Of a DNA stretch of 64,000 nt, positions 44,164-53,227 are shown in pieces; the stretch's first letter is position 1; every line of letters starts with the position of its first letter. Both the position numbers and the translations under genes were made by a program. The notes beneath the pieces are model-generated. The model was not told the DNA's origin and did not search any database. It saw only the letters and a program-made list of their open reading frames with translations. The stretch covers positions 2,057,501 through 2,121,500 of the forward strand of contig NZ_CP048030.1 in NCBI RefSeq assembly GCF_010092425.1. Reading direction: 5' to 3'. Source of the stretch: Sinimarinibacterium sp. NLF-5-8 (GTDB lineage Bacteria; Pseudomonadota; Gammaproteobacteria; Nevskiales; Nevskiaceae).

Positions 44164-46818
44164 TTAAATCGCGGACAGCAGCGCCTGCATGTCTTCAACG
44201 CTGAATCCGGCTTGCTGTGAGGTGCCGCCGTCGAGCAGGGCCTGGGCGAGTGCGGCTTTGCGCGCTTGCAGCGCCTGGATTTTTTCTTCAACGGTGTCGC
44301 TGCAAATGAGTTTGTAGACAAACACCGGTTTTTGCTGGCCGATCCGGTGGGCGCGATCGCTGGCCTGGTCTTCTACCGCCGGATTCCACCACGGATCGTA
44401 GTGGATGACGGTATCGGCTGCGGTGAGGTTGAGGCCGGTGCCGCCAGCTTTGAGGCTGATCAAAAATACCGGGACCTGGCCGTTCTGGAAGCGATCAACC
44501 AAGGCTCCGCGATCCTGGGTGGCGCCGGTGAGCATCAAGTGCTCGATGTTGCGCGCGCGCAGGGTGGCGCTGATCAGATCCAGCATTTCGGTAAATTGCG
44601 AGAACACCAGCACGCGGTGTTCTTCGGCGATCAATTCATCCAGCAGTTCGAGCAGGTGTTCGAGCTTGGCGGATTCGCGCACGGCGGCCGCGCCATCGAG
44701 CTTGACCAGGCGCGGATCGCAGCAGGCCTGGCGCAGTTTGAGCAAGGCATCGAGGACGACGATGCCGGCCTGATGCAGGCCACGGGCGCTGACGGCGCTT
44801 TGCACGCGGGTTTCTTGTGCCGCACGCAGGGCTTCGTACAAATCGCGCTGGGTATTGCCCAGGTCAATGCTGCGGATGATTTCGGTGCGGGGCGGCAGGT
44901 CGGGGGCAACGTCGATTTTGCGACGCCGCAAAATCAGCGGTGCCACCCGGCGATTGAGCCGTTGCTGGCGCGCCGCGTCGCCACGTTTTTCGATGGGCGT
45001 GCGGTACAGCGTGGCAAAGCCACGCTCGGTGCCCAGCAGCCCCGGTTCCACCGCGTCGATTTGCGCCCACAGTTCGCCCAGATGGTTTTCAACCGGGGTG
45101 CCGGTCATCGCCAGACGGCGTTCGGCAAACAACTGGCGCACGACAACGGCGGCCTGGGTATGGGCGTTTTTGATGGTTTGGGCTTCATCCATCACCAGCA
45201 GGCCAAAAAAGCGGCGCTTGAGGTGGGCGTGATCGCGGCTGAGCAGGGGGTAGGTGGTGATGACCAGGTCGGTGTGGTCGATCTGGGCAAACAGCTCATG
45301 GCGGTCGGCACCATGCAAGACCAGCAACTTGAGATCGGGCACAAAACGCCGGGCTTCGTTGCGCCAGTTGGCGACCAGACTGGTGGGAACGACGATCAGC
45401 ACCGGCTTGGTCAGCCGTCCGCTTTTGCGCTCATTCCAGATATGCGCAAGCACCTGTACGGTTTTGCCCAGCCCCATGTCGTCGGCCAGAATGCCGCCGA
45501 GTCCGCTGTCGGCCAAAAACTTCAGCCAGGCCAGCCCTTGTTTCTGGTAGGGCCGCAGGGTGGCACCAAAACCTTCGGCGGCATCGACGCTGTCGGCGGA
45601 CGTTCCCAGCGTAGACAGGCGCGCGCGCAGGGTTTCCACGCCGGTGGCGCGCAGCGGCAATTCGTCGAGAATCGCCACCTGCGGCAGACGCATCCGCAAT
45701 GGCAGGCCGTCTTCGTCATCTTTGCGCGCGCTCGGATGCTCGCGCGGCTGCACCAGCCATTCGAGCAAGGGTTCGATCATGGCGCGCAGACGCTTGACCG
45801 GCAGTTCAACCCGGCGGCGATCATCCAGCGCCACTAGCCAGGTGGCATCGTCACGCTCGTTGGGCGCCGCTTCAAACGGAAACTCCGGTTCATTGAGGAT
45901 GCCGCGCAAGATCGGCACCAGATCAATGCGTTGCCCGCTGACGGTCACGCCCAACCTGACGTCGAACCACGCACCGCTCTTGGCGCGCACGTCCAGATGC
46001 CAGTCCTGTGGCGGGGCGACCAGTTCGATCGGAAAATCATCCCCGGAATCCAGTGCAAATCCTGCGGCCATCAGCCGTGGCAGGATGTTGCCCAAATGCT
46101 CCGGCGATGCGGGTTTGCTGCCGCCGCGCGCCAGCACATAATCCTCCGGCGCAAATCGCGCCAGACGAAGATCACTGGCATACAGGCCGATCACTTCACT
46201 GGCGGGAACCAGATTGAACGCCCGCAGCTGATCCAGCACGTCACTTTCATAGCCGCGCTGACGCTGTACGGCACTGCCGGCAGTGGCATACATCACCGCG
46301 GGCGGCAGGCGCACACCGTCGTACTCGAACAACACCCGCACCACGCCCACCCACTGCTCACCGAGGCGGCGGCCAGGATCGTCGATACGCTCACGGCGCA
46401 GGTGCAATACGACTCTGGGCGGCGGGTTTTCCGACGCCGGCATGTCCATATCAACGTGAAGACGAATCGGATCGGGAGCGTCCATCAGTAGCGGTACCGG
46501 CGATTGATTTTGAGCCACGGCCTGCATCAACGTGGCAGCAGAATGGGCGCAGGGTTCGGCACTGCCGCAACTGCATTGCAAGGCCAGCGCGTAATCATGC
46601 GGCTGCTGCTGCCTGACCGTAATGCGGCAGGTAAACGGATGAAGGGTGCCGTTGAGCACATGGGCATGAATCCCCAGCGTATCTTTGCGTTGGTCGAGAT
46701 CAAACAGCGTCACTGCACCACGTTTGGCAAATGTGCTGCCCTGACGCGCAACCCGCCTGTCAAATAAAGCCGGCCAATTGGATCCGGCTAATAAAGCAAG
46801 CAATGGCGTTTCAGACAT
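44164..46818 (-). CDS. SNF2-family helicase with SWIM zinc finger
   Basis: 884 residues. An N-terminal SWIM finger (LQCSCGSAEPCAHSAATLM, about residues 75-93; CxC and CxH ligands) precedes a middle region (about 110-430) and a two-lobed SNF2/Rad54-like ATPase: Walker A ILADDMGLGKTVQVLAHIW, motif II LLVMDEAQTIKN, and motif VI SDRAHRIGQQKPVFVYKL. Such bacterial proteins translocate on double-stranded DNA; roles in RNA polymerase recycling or repair have been proposed for relatives. The ATG at 46818 (MSETPLLALLAGSNW) is chosen; the frame is open further upstream but that stretch is antisense to the neighbouring gene. Confidence 0.9.
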   Translation of the reverse strand: MSETPLLALLAGSNWPALFDRRVARQGSTFAKRGAVTLFDLDQRKDTLGIHAHVLNGTLHPFTCRITVRQQQPHDYALALQCSCGSAEPCAHSAATLMQAVAQNQSPVPLLMDAPDPIRLHVDMDMPASENPPPRVVLHLRRERIDDPGRRLGEQWVGVVRVLFEYDGVRLPPAVMYATAGSAVQRQRGYESDVLDQLRAFNLVPASEVIGLYASDLRLARFAPEDYVLARGGSKPASPEHLGNILPRLMAAGFALDSGDDFPIELVAPPQDWHLDVRAKSGAWFDVRLGVTVSGQRIDLVPILRGILNEPEFPFEAAPNERDDATWLVALDDRRRVELPVKRLRAMIEPLLEWLVQPREHPSARKDDEDGLPLRMRLPQVAILDELPLRATGVETLRARLSTLGTSADSVDAAEGFGATLRPYQKQGLAWLKFLADSGLGGILADDMGLGKTVQVLAHIWNERKSGRLTKPVLIVVPTSLVANWRNEARRFVPDLKLLVLHGADRHELFAQIDHTDLVITTYPLLSRDHAHLKRRFFGLLVMDEAQTIKNAHTQAAVVVRQLFAERRLAMTGTPVENHLGELWAQIDAVEPGLLGTERGFATLYRTPIEKRGDAARQQRLNRRVAPLILRRRKIDVAPDLPPRTEIIRSIDLGNTQRDLYEALRAAQETRVQSAVSARGLHQAGIVVLDALLKLRQACCDPRLVKLDGAAAVRESAKLEHLLELLDELIAEEHRVLVFSQFTEMLDLISATLRARNIEHLMLTGATQDRGALVDRFQNGQVPVFLISLKAGGTGLNLTAADTVIHYDPWWNPAVEDQASDRAHRIGQQKPVFVYKLICSDTVEEKIQALQARKAALAQALLDGGTSQQAGFSVEDMQALLSAI

Positions 46819-46974
46819 GGGCACAGCTTCGGCAAATTGAAAGTAAGCCCAAGAGCGTAGCAAAAAGCACGCAGCGGATGCACTACCTGATCTCGCATAC
46901 CATGACGCCAAGGCGGTTTCGCCGTATCCAAGACCTTTTGCCCTGCCCTGATCATGACCGTGAGGGTTTTCCAC

Positions 46975-47373
46975 ATGCGCCGTAACCCTGACACCCCTCG
47001 CCCCGCCTGCCCTTGCGACAGCGGCCTGCCCTATGCCAGCTGCTGCGCGCGGTATCACCACGGATTGGCAGCACCGACGCCCGAGGCACTGATGCGCTCA
47101 CGCTACAGCGCCTATGCCCTGAACCTGCACGATTACGTCTTGCAAACCTGGCACCACAGCACCCGTCCGGAGCCGGCATCGCTATGCGATGAGCCGCCTG
47201 CAACCTGGCTGGGGCTGAAGATATACCAGGCACAGGCCGACACCGTGCATTTTTGCGCGCGCCTGCGCCACGGCGGCGGGCGCGCGCAGCGTCTGGATGA
47301 AATCAGCCGTTTTGTGTTTGAAGACGGGCGCTGGTGGTATGTGAACGGCGTCATTGCGGATGAGCCAAGATGA
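46975..47373 (+). CDS. YchJ-family SEC-C motif protein
   Basis: 132 residues from ATG 46975, which has GAGGG eight bases upstream; ATG 46954 would add seven residues without a binding site. A SEC-C zinc motif opens the protein (PACPCDSGLPYASCCARYHHG), followed by the YchJ/NTF2-like domain (APTPEALMRSRYSAYAL, FVFEDGRWWYVNG). Family function is unknown (UPF0225). A single SEC-C motif is present, whereas some YchJ have two. Divergent from the helicase gene. Confidence 0.85.
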   Translation: MRRNPDTPRPACPCDSGLPYASCCARYHHGLAAPTPEALMRSRYSAYALNLHDYVLQTWHHSTRPEPASLCDEPPATWLGLKIYQAQADTVHFCARLRHGGGRAQRLDEISRFVFEDGRWWYVNGVIADEPR

Positions 47374-47406
47374 CATCTCCGGCGCCCACTCAAGCCGTGC
47401 AGCCGC

Positions 47407-48366
47407 TCACAACAATCGCCGCCGCCTGAAATAAACCAGCATCGCCACCACGATCACCGCCATCAGCCCCAGCACACCGGCATAGCCATAGCGCCAATGC
47501 AGTTCAGGCATGTGCTCAAAATTCATGCCGTAGACACCGGCGATGAACGTCAGCGGAAAAAATATCGCAGACAGCACCGTGAGCACCTGCATCACCTTGT
47601 TGGTGCGATGTGCCATGACTGAAAAATGCAGTTGAATCGCGGCTTCCAGATCGCGCTCCTGGCCTGCGGCGTGGTGCATGACACGATCGACATGCTCATA
47701 GACATCGCGCAGGCGCACTTCGGTTTTGCTGTTCCAATCAAAGCGCGAGCCACGCCGCCAGGCATCCAGTGCCTCCAGCTGATCCTGACAAAGCGCCTCC
47801 AGGCGACGCGCCTCGCGCCGTCCGCGCATCAGTTCACGCCAGTCGCGGCTGGTCTGATCGGTTTCAAACAGATCATCCTGGAGCTGGGTGAAGTAGCGGT
47901 CGAGCGATTCGCGAATGCCCAGAAAGCGGTCAACCATGGCATCGACAATCAGCAAGGCCAGCATCAAGGGCGTGGGCGGCGGCTTGAGCCGGCCATCGAG
48001 CAGACGCTGCCGCGTTTGCGACAGGCTGATGCTATCCGGCGCGCGCACACTGACGAGCACCCGGCGAAACATGAAAAACGTGGAGGTTCGGGTGGCCAGT
48101 GGCAGCGGCTCGGCGCGCGGCCCCAGCCCTTCAAACACCAGCATGTCGTAATCGGCTGTGCCGTCAAAAAACGAGGGATGGGTGGGATTCAAGCTGTCGG
48201 CAACGTGCTCGGCATCGATCGGCACGCCCAGCAACGGCTCGACCCAGGCATCCCAGTTCTGGGCGTTGTCACGCTCGATATCGACCCAGATCAGGCCGTT
48301 GTCGGGCAAGGGCTCCTGGGCTTCCAGCGCGCGCACCTTGCCGTTGTTGAAATGCAGGATATACAT
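47407..48366 (-). CDS. corA: CorA-family divalent metal transporter
   Basis: 319 residues. A cytoplasmic alpha/beta domain and long helix precede two C-terminal membrane helices. The pore signature is GVYGMNFEHMPELHWRYG, containing GMN and the loop of the family. VLTVLSAIFFPLTFIAGVYG is the first helix and VLGLMAVIVVAMLVYF the second. It ends in RRRRLL, the usual basic tail. Most such proteins import Mg2+; ZntB-type members export or import Zn2+ and cannot be fully excluded. Together with mgtE this gives two Mg2+ systems in the window. Confidence 0.87.
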   Translation of the reverse strand: MYILHFNNGKVRALEAQEPLPDNGLIWVDIERDNAQNWDAWVEPLLGVPIDAEHVADSLNPTHPSFFDGTADYDMLVFEGLGPRAEPLPLATRTSTFFMFRRVLVSVRAPDSISLSQTRQRLLDGRLKPPPTPLMLALLIVDAMVDRFLGIRESLDRYFTQLQDDLFETDQTSRDWRELMRGRREARRLEALCQDQLEALDAWRRGSRFDWNSKTEVRLRDVYEHVDRVMHHAAGQERDLEAAIQLHFSVMAHRTNKVMQVLTVLSAIFFPLTFIAGVYGMNFEHMPELHWRYGYAGVLGLMAVIVVAMLVYFRRRRLL

Positions 48367-48408
48367 GGCGCAAACATAGCAAGCACGCGCGCCGACGCAT
48401 AGCGGCGT

Positions 48409-49626
48409 TCAGTGGTACTGGTCTTGAATCAACCGTGGCGTCTGCTGACCAAACAGCACCCTCAAATACGCCTGTTGCTGACGCTGGCCTTGCCGCTCCA
48501 GGCGCGCGCGGCCACCGGGCAGCACGCGGTTGGCCATATGCCAACTGATTCGCGGAGCAAAACTAATCAAGGGATACCACGGCAATACGCCATCGGGCAG
48601 ACCCAGCGCGCGCATGCCGCTCTTCCCCAAAAACGTGCGCTCGATGGACAGGTGCAGGGCACGATTCCAGCGGCCACGCAGCCAGCCAAGGTTTTTGTAT
48701 TGGCGATACAGCGGCTCCTCCATCAGCGCCCGCCCCAGTTCGCGGCTGCTGTCATCGGGCGGCGCCTGCGCCAGCAGATTCTGATACAGCGCAACCCGGC
48801 CTTGCTGTTCGCTATCGACCAGCCAGCGCGCCTCCACGCCCATCAGCCAGCCGATGTATTTCCACAGATGCATCACATCACGACCTTCGCGAGCGCTCAG
48901 CGGCACGCCCAGCAGGCGCTGGCCAAACAAGAAAATCACGCTGAAGGCGAGCCAGGTGGCGTGCATATCGCACTGGTTGATGGGCAGGCCATATTCGCGC
49001 GAGTCCCAGCGCGCATCGGCACTGAGCGCGCGCCGCACCAGCGCATGAATCAGGCGCACCTGCAAGGTGCTGTTCCAGCCCGGAGCGCCGCGTGCCATGC
49101 CGCCGGGGCGCGTCGCGTCCAGCCACCATTTGGTTGTTTCGGCGACACGCCGCTGGGCGCCTTTTTTGAGCGTGCCGGTCAACACCAGCGTGCGGTTGAT
49201 GGCGCTGGCCTGATAGCCGGCCATCAACCCAAGATCGCGCAGCGCGCGCAGTCCGGTCAGTCCCGAAATGCCGCAGGCGCGCGCGCCGGCAGCCAGCCGC
49301 TTTTGATCCACCCATGCCGGCGTGTTTTCCACCTGCTCAAAAAACTGCCGCAGCGGCTGCGGTGGATCGTCAATGCTGGCAATGCCCTGCACCACCGCCT
49401 GATCAAACAGACGCCGTGCCGGGCCCATGCCGTGTGTCACCATCCACGCCACCAGCGCATCCATTGCCGGATCACCGTGATTGAGCGACTCGCCAATGGC
49501 CTGCCATTGCTGCGCCGTAGGCTCAGGATCGCCCTTGATCAAGGGCTTGAGCGCGCGCGCCATGCGCCGCCCGCGTTCAACATCGGCACCATGACGGCGT
49601 GGAATGTCGGGAGAGGACTGGCTCAT
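48409..49626 (-). CDS. Oxygenase MpaB-family / DUF2236 protein
   Basis: 405 residues, all-helical, of the DUF2236 family that includes fungal MpaB and the latex-clearing protein Lcp, a b-type-heme oxygenase cleaving polyisoprene. Family features are MVTHGMGPARRLFDQAVVQG, QCDMHATWLAFSVIFLFGQR and DVMHLWKYIGWLMGVEARWL. No signal peptide is visible, unlike secreted Lcp. Substrate unknown; an unsaturated hydrocarbon or isoprenoid is one possibility. The ATG at 49626 has AGGAG eight bases upstream. Confidence 0.8.
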   Translation of the reverse strand: MSQSSPDIPRRHGADVERGRRMARALKPLIKGDPEPTAQQWQAIGESLNHGDPAMDALVAWMVTHGMGPARRLFDQAVVQGIASIDDPPQPLRQFFEQVENTPAWVDQKRLAAGARACGISGLTGLRALRDLGLMAGYQASAINRTLVLTGTLKKGAQRRVAETTKWWLDATRPGGMARGAPGWNSTLQVRLIHALVRRALSADARWDSREYGLPINQCDMHATWLAFSVIFLFGQRLLGVPLSAREGRDVMHLWKYIGWLMGVEARWLVDSEQQGRVALYQNLLAQAPPDDSSRELGRALMEEPLYRQYKNLGWLRGRWNRALHLSIERTFLGKSGMRALGLPDGVLPWYPLISFAPRISWHMANRVLPGGRARLERQGQRQQQAYLRVLFGQQTPRLIQDQYH

Positions 49627-49735
49627 GCGTGGCTCCTGTGGCTCCTTTTGATGGCGCTCCCAAGCTATCGCCCGCCGCAAGGCTCCGCAACTCGGTTTTG
49701 TGGGCGCGGCTTTAAGCCACGAAGCTGTGCTTGAT

Positions 49736-49908
49736 GCGCGCGCAAAGCCCTCCAGCCGCCATCCTTGCCAAAGCAAGGATCCAGTTCCGTAGCTGCGGTC
49801 ATCACCGAAGGCTTGGATGGATTCTGAGCGTTCGCCGGAATGACGGGGGATTTGAATGGCGGTTGTCGTTCGATTTGCGCATCGATTCGCGGCTTGAAGT
49901 CGCGAAAG
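49736..49908 (+). repeat. Dispersed hairpin repeat, copy C
   Basis: Same order as copy A: CCTCCAGCCGCCATCCTTG, ATCCAG, a TCACCGAAGGCTT segment, TTGAATGGCGGTTGTCGTT and a CGCGGCTTGAAGTCGCG hairpin tail. Both internal stems have mismatches compared with copy A, so copy C is older or less constrained. Confidence 0.85.
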
Positions 49909-49937
49909 AGGGTGCCAGTGCCAAGGACGCACCAACG

Positions 49938-49963
49938 ACGAAGCCGCCCTTAGGCGGCTTCGT
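49938..49963 (-). terminator. Terminator of mdh
   Basis: ACGAAGCCGCC (49938-49948) and GGCGGCTTCGT (49953-49963), loop CTTA, 11 base pairs, 20 bases after the mdh stop. The T run is short, so efficiency is uncertain. Confidence 0.7.
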
Positions 49964-49983
49964 TTGCAGCGTAAAACCTGCGC

Positions 49984-50973
49984 TTACTTGAGCAAGTCTT
50001 CGATCGCCGCGCGCTCTTCGCGCAGTTCTTTTTCGGTGGCATCCATCTTGCCGCGCGAGAAGTCGTCAACCGACAAGCCCTGGACGATTTCGTATTGACC
50101 GTCTTTGCAGATGCAGGGGTAGCCGTAAACGATGCCGGGGGCAATGCCGTAGCTGCCGTCAGACGGCACGCCCATGCTGACGACCTTGCCGTTGGTTCCC
50201 AGCGCCCAGTCGCGCATGTGATCAATGGCGGCGGAGGCGGCAGAAGCGGCAGAGGACAGCCCGCGCGCCTTGATGATGGCGGCGCCGCGCTGTTGCACGG
50301 TGGGGATGAACTCGCTTTCGACCCAGGCTTGGTCAACCAGGGTGTTCGCCGCTTTGCCACCGATGGTGCAGTGGCTGATGTCGGGATATTGGGTGGAGCT
50401 GTGGTTGCCCCAGATGATGACGTTTTCGATGTCGTTGCCGTGAACGCCGGTTTTGCTGGCGAGCTGGCTGATGGCGCGGTTGTGATCCAGACGCACCATC
50501 GCGTGGATTTGTTTGGGATCAAGACCGCCTTTGGCGGCAGCGGTGGCGGCGATCAGGGCATTGGTGTTGGCAGGGTTGCCCACCACCAGCACACGCACGT
50601 TTTTGCTGGCTTTGGCGGCCAGTGCCGCGCCTTGCGGGCCAAAGATGCCGCCGTTGGCGGTGAGCAGGTCTTTGCGCTCCATGCCGGGGCCGCGCGGACG
50701 CGCGCCCACCAGCAGGGCGTAGTCGGTGCCTTCAAAGCCGGTCATCGGGTCGGAGTGGATTTCGATGCTGTGCACCAGCGGGAAGGCGCAGTCTTCGATT
50801 TCCATCACAGTGCCCTTGAGCTTTTCCAGCACCTCGGGCACCGGCACTTCGAGCAATTGCAGGATCACTGGCTGATCAGGGCCAAGCATGGAGCCGGATG
50901 CAATGCGGAAAATCAGCGAATAAGCAATCTGGCCAGCGGCGCCCGTGATGGCGACCTTGACGGGTTTTTTCAT
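49984..50973 (-). CDS. mdh: Malate dehydrogenase
   Basis: Oxidises malate to oxaloacetate with NAD in the TCA cycle. 329 residues. [20 protein letters not shown] is the NAD loop. [16 protein letters not shown] (substrate-binding Arg), [12 protein letters not shown] and [14 protein letters not shown] (catalytic His) follow. It is the MDH class with the extended N-terminal strand common in beta- and many gammaproteobacteria, not the E. coli class. The start at 50973 matches the family; the frame is open to 51111 but the extra part is unrelated. Confidence 0.96.
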   Translation of the reverse strand: MKKPVKVAITGAAGQIAYSLIFRIASGSMLGPDQPVILQLLEVPVPEVLEKLKGTVMEIEDCAFPLVHSIEIHSDPMTGFEGTDYALLVGARPRGPGMERKDLLTANGGIFGPQGAALAAKASKNVRVLVVGNPANTNALIAATAAAKGGLDPKQIHAMVRLDHNRAISQLASKTGVHGNDIENVIIWGNHSSTQYPDISHCTIGGKAANTLVDQAWVESEFIPTVQQRGAAIIKARGLSSAASAASAAIDHMRDWALGTNGKVVSMGVPSDGSYGIAPGIVYGYPCICKDGQYEIVQGLSVDDFSRGKMDATEKELREERAAIEDLLK

Positions 50974-51070
50974 CGAAACAGCTCCTGAAGCGAGTCTTGG
51001 GAACACGGCCAGATGGCCGAAAGGGGGTGCAATTCTAACCGCTGATGGCGTCAATCGCGTAGTGATCGTG

Positions 51071-51619
51071 TCATTCGCGCCCCGGCAGCATTCGCCGCAA
51101 AGTGTTATCACGCATCATAAAATGATGTAACAGCGCCGCCGACGCGTGCAGCCCGATCAGCGCATAGCCCACCGTACCGACCGTGGCGTGAATCTCTTCA
51201 AGCTGCTTGGCGACGGCCTTGTCAACTTCCAGCAACGACGGCAGCTCCAACCCCCAAAACGGAATCACCGCCCCCTTAGCGCTGAGTGTGAGCCAGCCCA
51301 AAAACGGCATACCGATCAAAAACGCATATAAAACAAAGTGTGCCGCACGTCCAAGGGTATCCATCCATCCCGGTGGCGGCGGCGAGATCATCGGCATGGT
51401 CACACGCGCACGCGCAACCAAACGTACAAATGTCAGCGCAAAAATCGTTAGCCCCAATACAAAATGCCAATACTTCATCGCATCCCGTCCCGGGGTGCCT
51501 TTCGGATAAATATCACGGAACTCGATCAACACATACACGGCGACGATCAACAACAACGTCAACCAGTGCAGCGCAATCAAGGTTTTTGGATACCGCGTGG
51601 GGGTCGGTAATGTCGCCAT
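51071..51619 (-). CDS. Cytochrome b561
   Basis: 182 residues with four membrane helices ([75 protein letters not shown]). His residues in helices 1, 2 and 4 (ALHW, YWHF, LHASALL-HH region) are heme ligands. These proteins pass electrons from ubiquinol to periplasmic acceptors. The ATG at 51619 has GGAG six bases upstream. It lies 97 bases before mdh in the same direction but may be separately transcribed. Confidence 0.9.
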   Translation of the reverse strand: MATLPTPTRYPKTLIALHWLTLLLIVAVYVLIEFRDIYPKGTPGRDAMKYWHFVLGLTIFALTFVRLVARARVTMPMISPPPPGWMDTLGRAAHFVLYAFLIGMPFLGWLTLSAKGAVIPFWGLELPSLLEVDKAVAKQLEEIHATVGTVGYALIGLHASAALLHHFMMRDNTLRRMLPGRE

Positions 51620-51775
51620 AAGAATCTCCAAAAGGGAGGCCAGATACCTGCCAAGGGTGTGCAGTGTGTCTACACGCGTATGAATTATCTGTGAATGTGG
51701 GGCATTTTTTCTCATCCAGATATGCGATCACTTGCTATCGTTGGATCCCTAATTTTGTTCATCAAGATAGATACC

Positions 51776-53218
51776 ATGACCCCACCTCTGACCCGCCGCG
51801 AGTTCTTAGCTGCTGCCGCCGCAACTGCCGCCAACCCGTTTGTGTTAAGCGGCTGTGACAGCGCGCGCGCGCCGCTGCCCGATCCACAGGACAGCGAGAT
51901 TGATCATGTGGTGGTGGTGATGATGGAAAACCGCTCGTTTGATCACTTCTTGGGCTGGGTACCGGGCGCAGACGGCATTCAAGACGGGCTGACGTTCATC
52001 GACCGCAAAGGCCAGGCACAAAGCACTCGCGACCTGGCGCCCAACTTTCAAAGCTGCGACAGCGCCGACCCGGAACACAGCTTTGAAGCCGCGCGCACAC
52101 ACTTCAACAACGGGCGCATGGACGGCTTTTTGCTGACCCAGGCGGCCGGGGATCAGTTTCCGATCGGCTATTACGGCGCCGACAGCCTGCCGTTTTATAA
52201 AGGCTGCGCCGATCACTGGACGATTTGTGACCGCTATTTCAGCGGCTTTATGGGGCCGACCACCCCTAACCGGATTTACATGCATGCCGGACAAACCGAC
52301 CGCATCAGCAATACCGTGGATTTATCCACCCTGCCGACGGTATGGGATCGCATGCTGGCGGCAGGACAGACCGTGGCGCATTACTACACCGATGTGTCGT
52401 ACTTGACGTTTTGGGGCGACCAATACAAAGCCATTTCCCACAAATACACGCTGGATTCATTTGCCGATGACATTGCCCGCAATGGCCTGGCCAATCTGAC
52501 CTATATCGACAACGTCGGCAATGTGCTCAATGCCGCACTGGCACTGTCGATGGATGATCACCCCTACGCCGACATTCGCAACGGCCAGTCGTTTTTAAAC
52601 CACATTTATGAGGTGCTGCGCGCGCACCCGCAATGGCAGCGCACGCTGCTGATCATCAACTACGACGAATGGGGTGGGTTTTACGATCACGTCACACCGC
52701 CGCTGGCGCCGATTTCAGAAGCCGAGGCAGCGCTGGGCAATGATGGCCGGCTCGGCTTTCGCGTGCCCTGTGTGCTGATCGGCCCGCGCGCGCGCCGGGG
52801 TTACGTTGAACACACGCAGTTTGATCCCAACTCGATTCTGAATTTTTTGGCGTGGCGCTTCGGTTTTGAGCCGCTGGGCGCGCGCGCGGATTCCAACAAC
52901 CTCGCACTCGCACTGGATTTTGACAGCCCGGCGCGACGTGACGCCCCTGCTTTTAATGTCCCCGACGGTCGCTTCGGCGGCGTTTGCCTGCCCACCTCGC
53001 TGCTTGGTAACAGCCAAAGCCCGCTGCCCCTGCCGATTGGTCAACTGCCGTTGCCGCCGCTGCCGATCCGCTTGCCGCAACTGCCGCCGATCCCCGGCTT
53101 TGATATCCCCCTGCCCGGCCTGATGCCCAGCGCCGAAGAAGAAGCCGCGCGCCGCCAGCTGTATCACGATCACGACCTGAACCTGATCCGCGCACTGGGA
53201 CAGCGTTTTGGGTTTTAA
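51776..53218 (+). CDS. Exported phosphoesterase (acid phosphatase/phospholipase C type)
   Basis: 480 residues of the alkaline-phosphatase-like superfamily, phosphoesterase (PLC/AcpA) branch. VVVVMMENRSFDHFLGWVPG has the metal-binding E-N and the nucleophile-region Ser; MGPTTPNRIYMHAGQTD and IINYDEWGGFYDHVTPP hold further metal ligands. The N-terminus has a twin-arginine-like RREFLAAAAATAANPF followed by a lipobox VLSGC, so it may be exported folded and lipidated. A Pro/Leu-rich segment (about residues 418-455) precedes the last helix. Substrate: phosphomonoesters or phospholipids. Confidence 0.85.
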   Translation: MTPPLTRREFLAAAAATAANPFVLSGCDSARAPLPDPQDSEIDHVVVVMMENRSFDHFLGWVPGADGIQDGLTFIDRKGQAQSTRDLAPNFQSCDSADPEHSFEAARTHFNNGRMDGFLLTQAAGDQFPIGYYGADSLPFYKGCADHWTICDRYFSGFMGPTTPNRIYMHAGQTDRISNTVDLSTLPTVWDRMLAAGQTVAHYYTDVSYLTFWGDQYKAISHKYTLDSFADDIARNGLANLTYIDNVGNVLNAALALSMDDHPYADIRNGQSFLNHIYEVLRAHPQWQRTLLIINYDEWGGFYDHVTPPLAPISEAEAALGNDGRLGFRVPCVLIGPRARRGYVEHTQFDPNSILNFLAWRFGFEPLGARADSNNLALALDFDSPARRDAPAFNVPDGRFGGVCLPTSLLGNSQSPLPLPIGQLPLPPLPIRLPQLPPIPGFDIPLPGLMPSAEEEAARRQLYHDHDLNLIRALGQRFGF

Positions 53219-53227
53219 GAAACCGGA

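Larger units (their letters stand above)
49627..49983. other. Non-coding stretch holding repeat copy C and the mdh terminator
   Basis: 357 bases between the MpaB-family gene and mdh. Most of it is dispersed repeat copy C (49736-49908) and the mdh terminator (49938-49963). The rest includes promoter space for the MpaB gene; no gene is visible. Confidence 0.65.
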
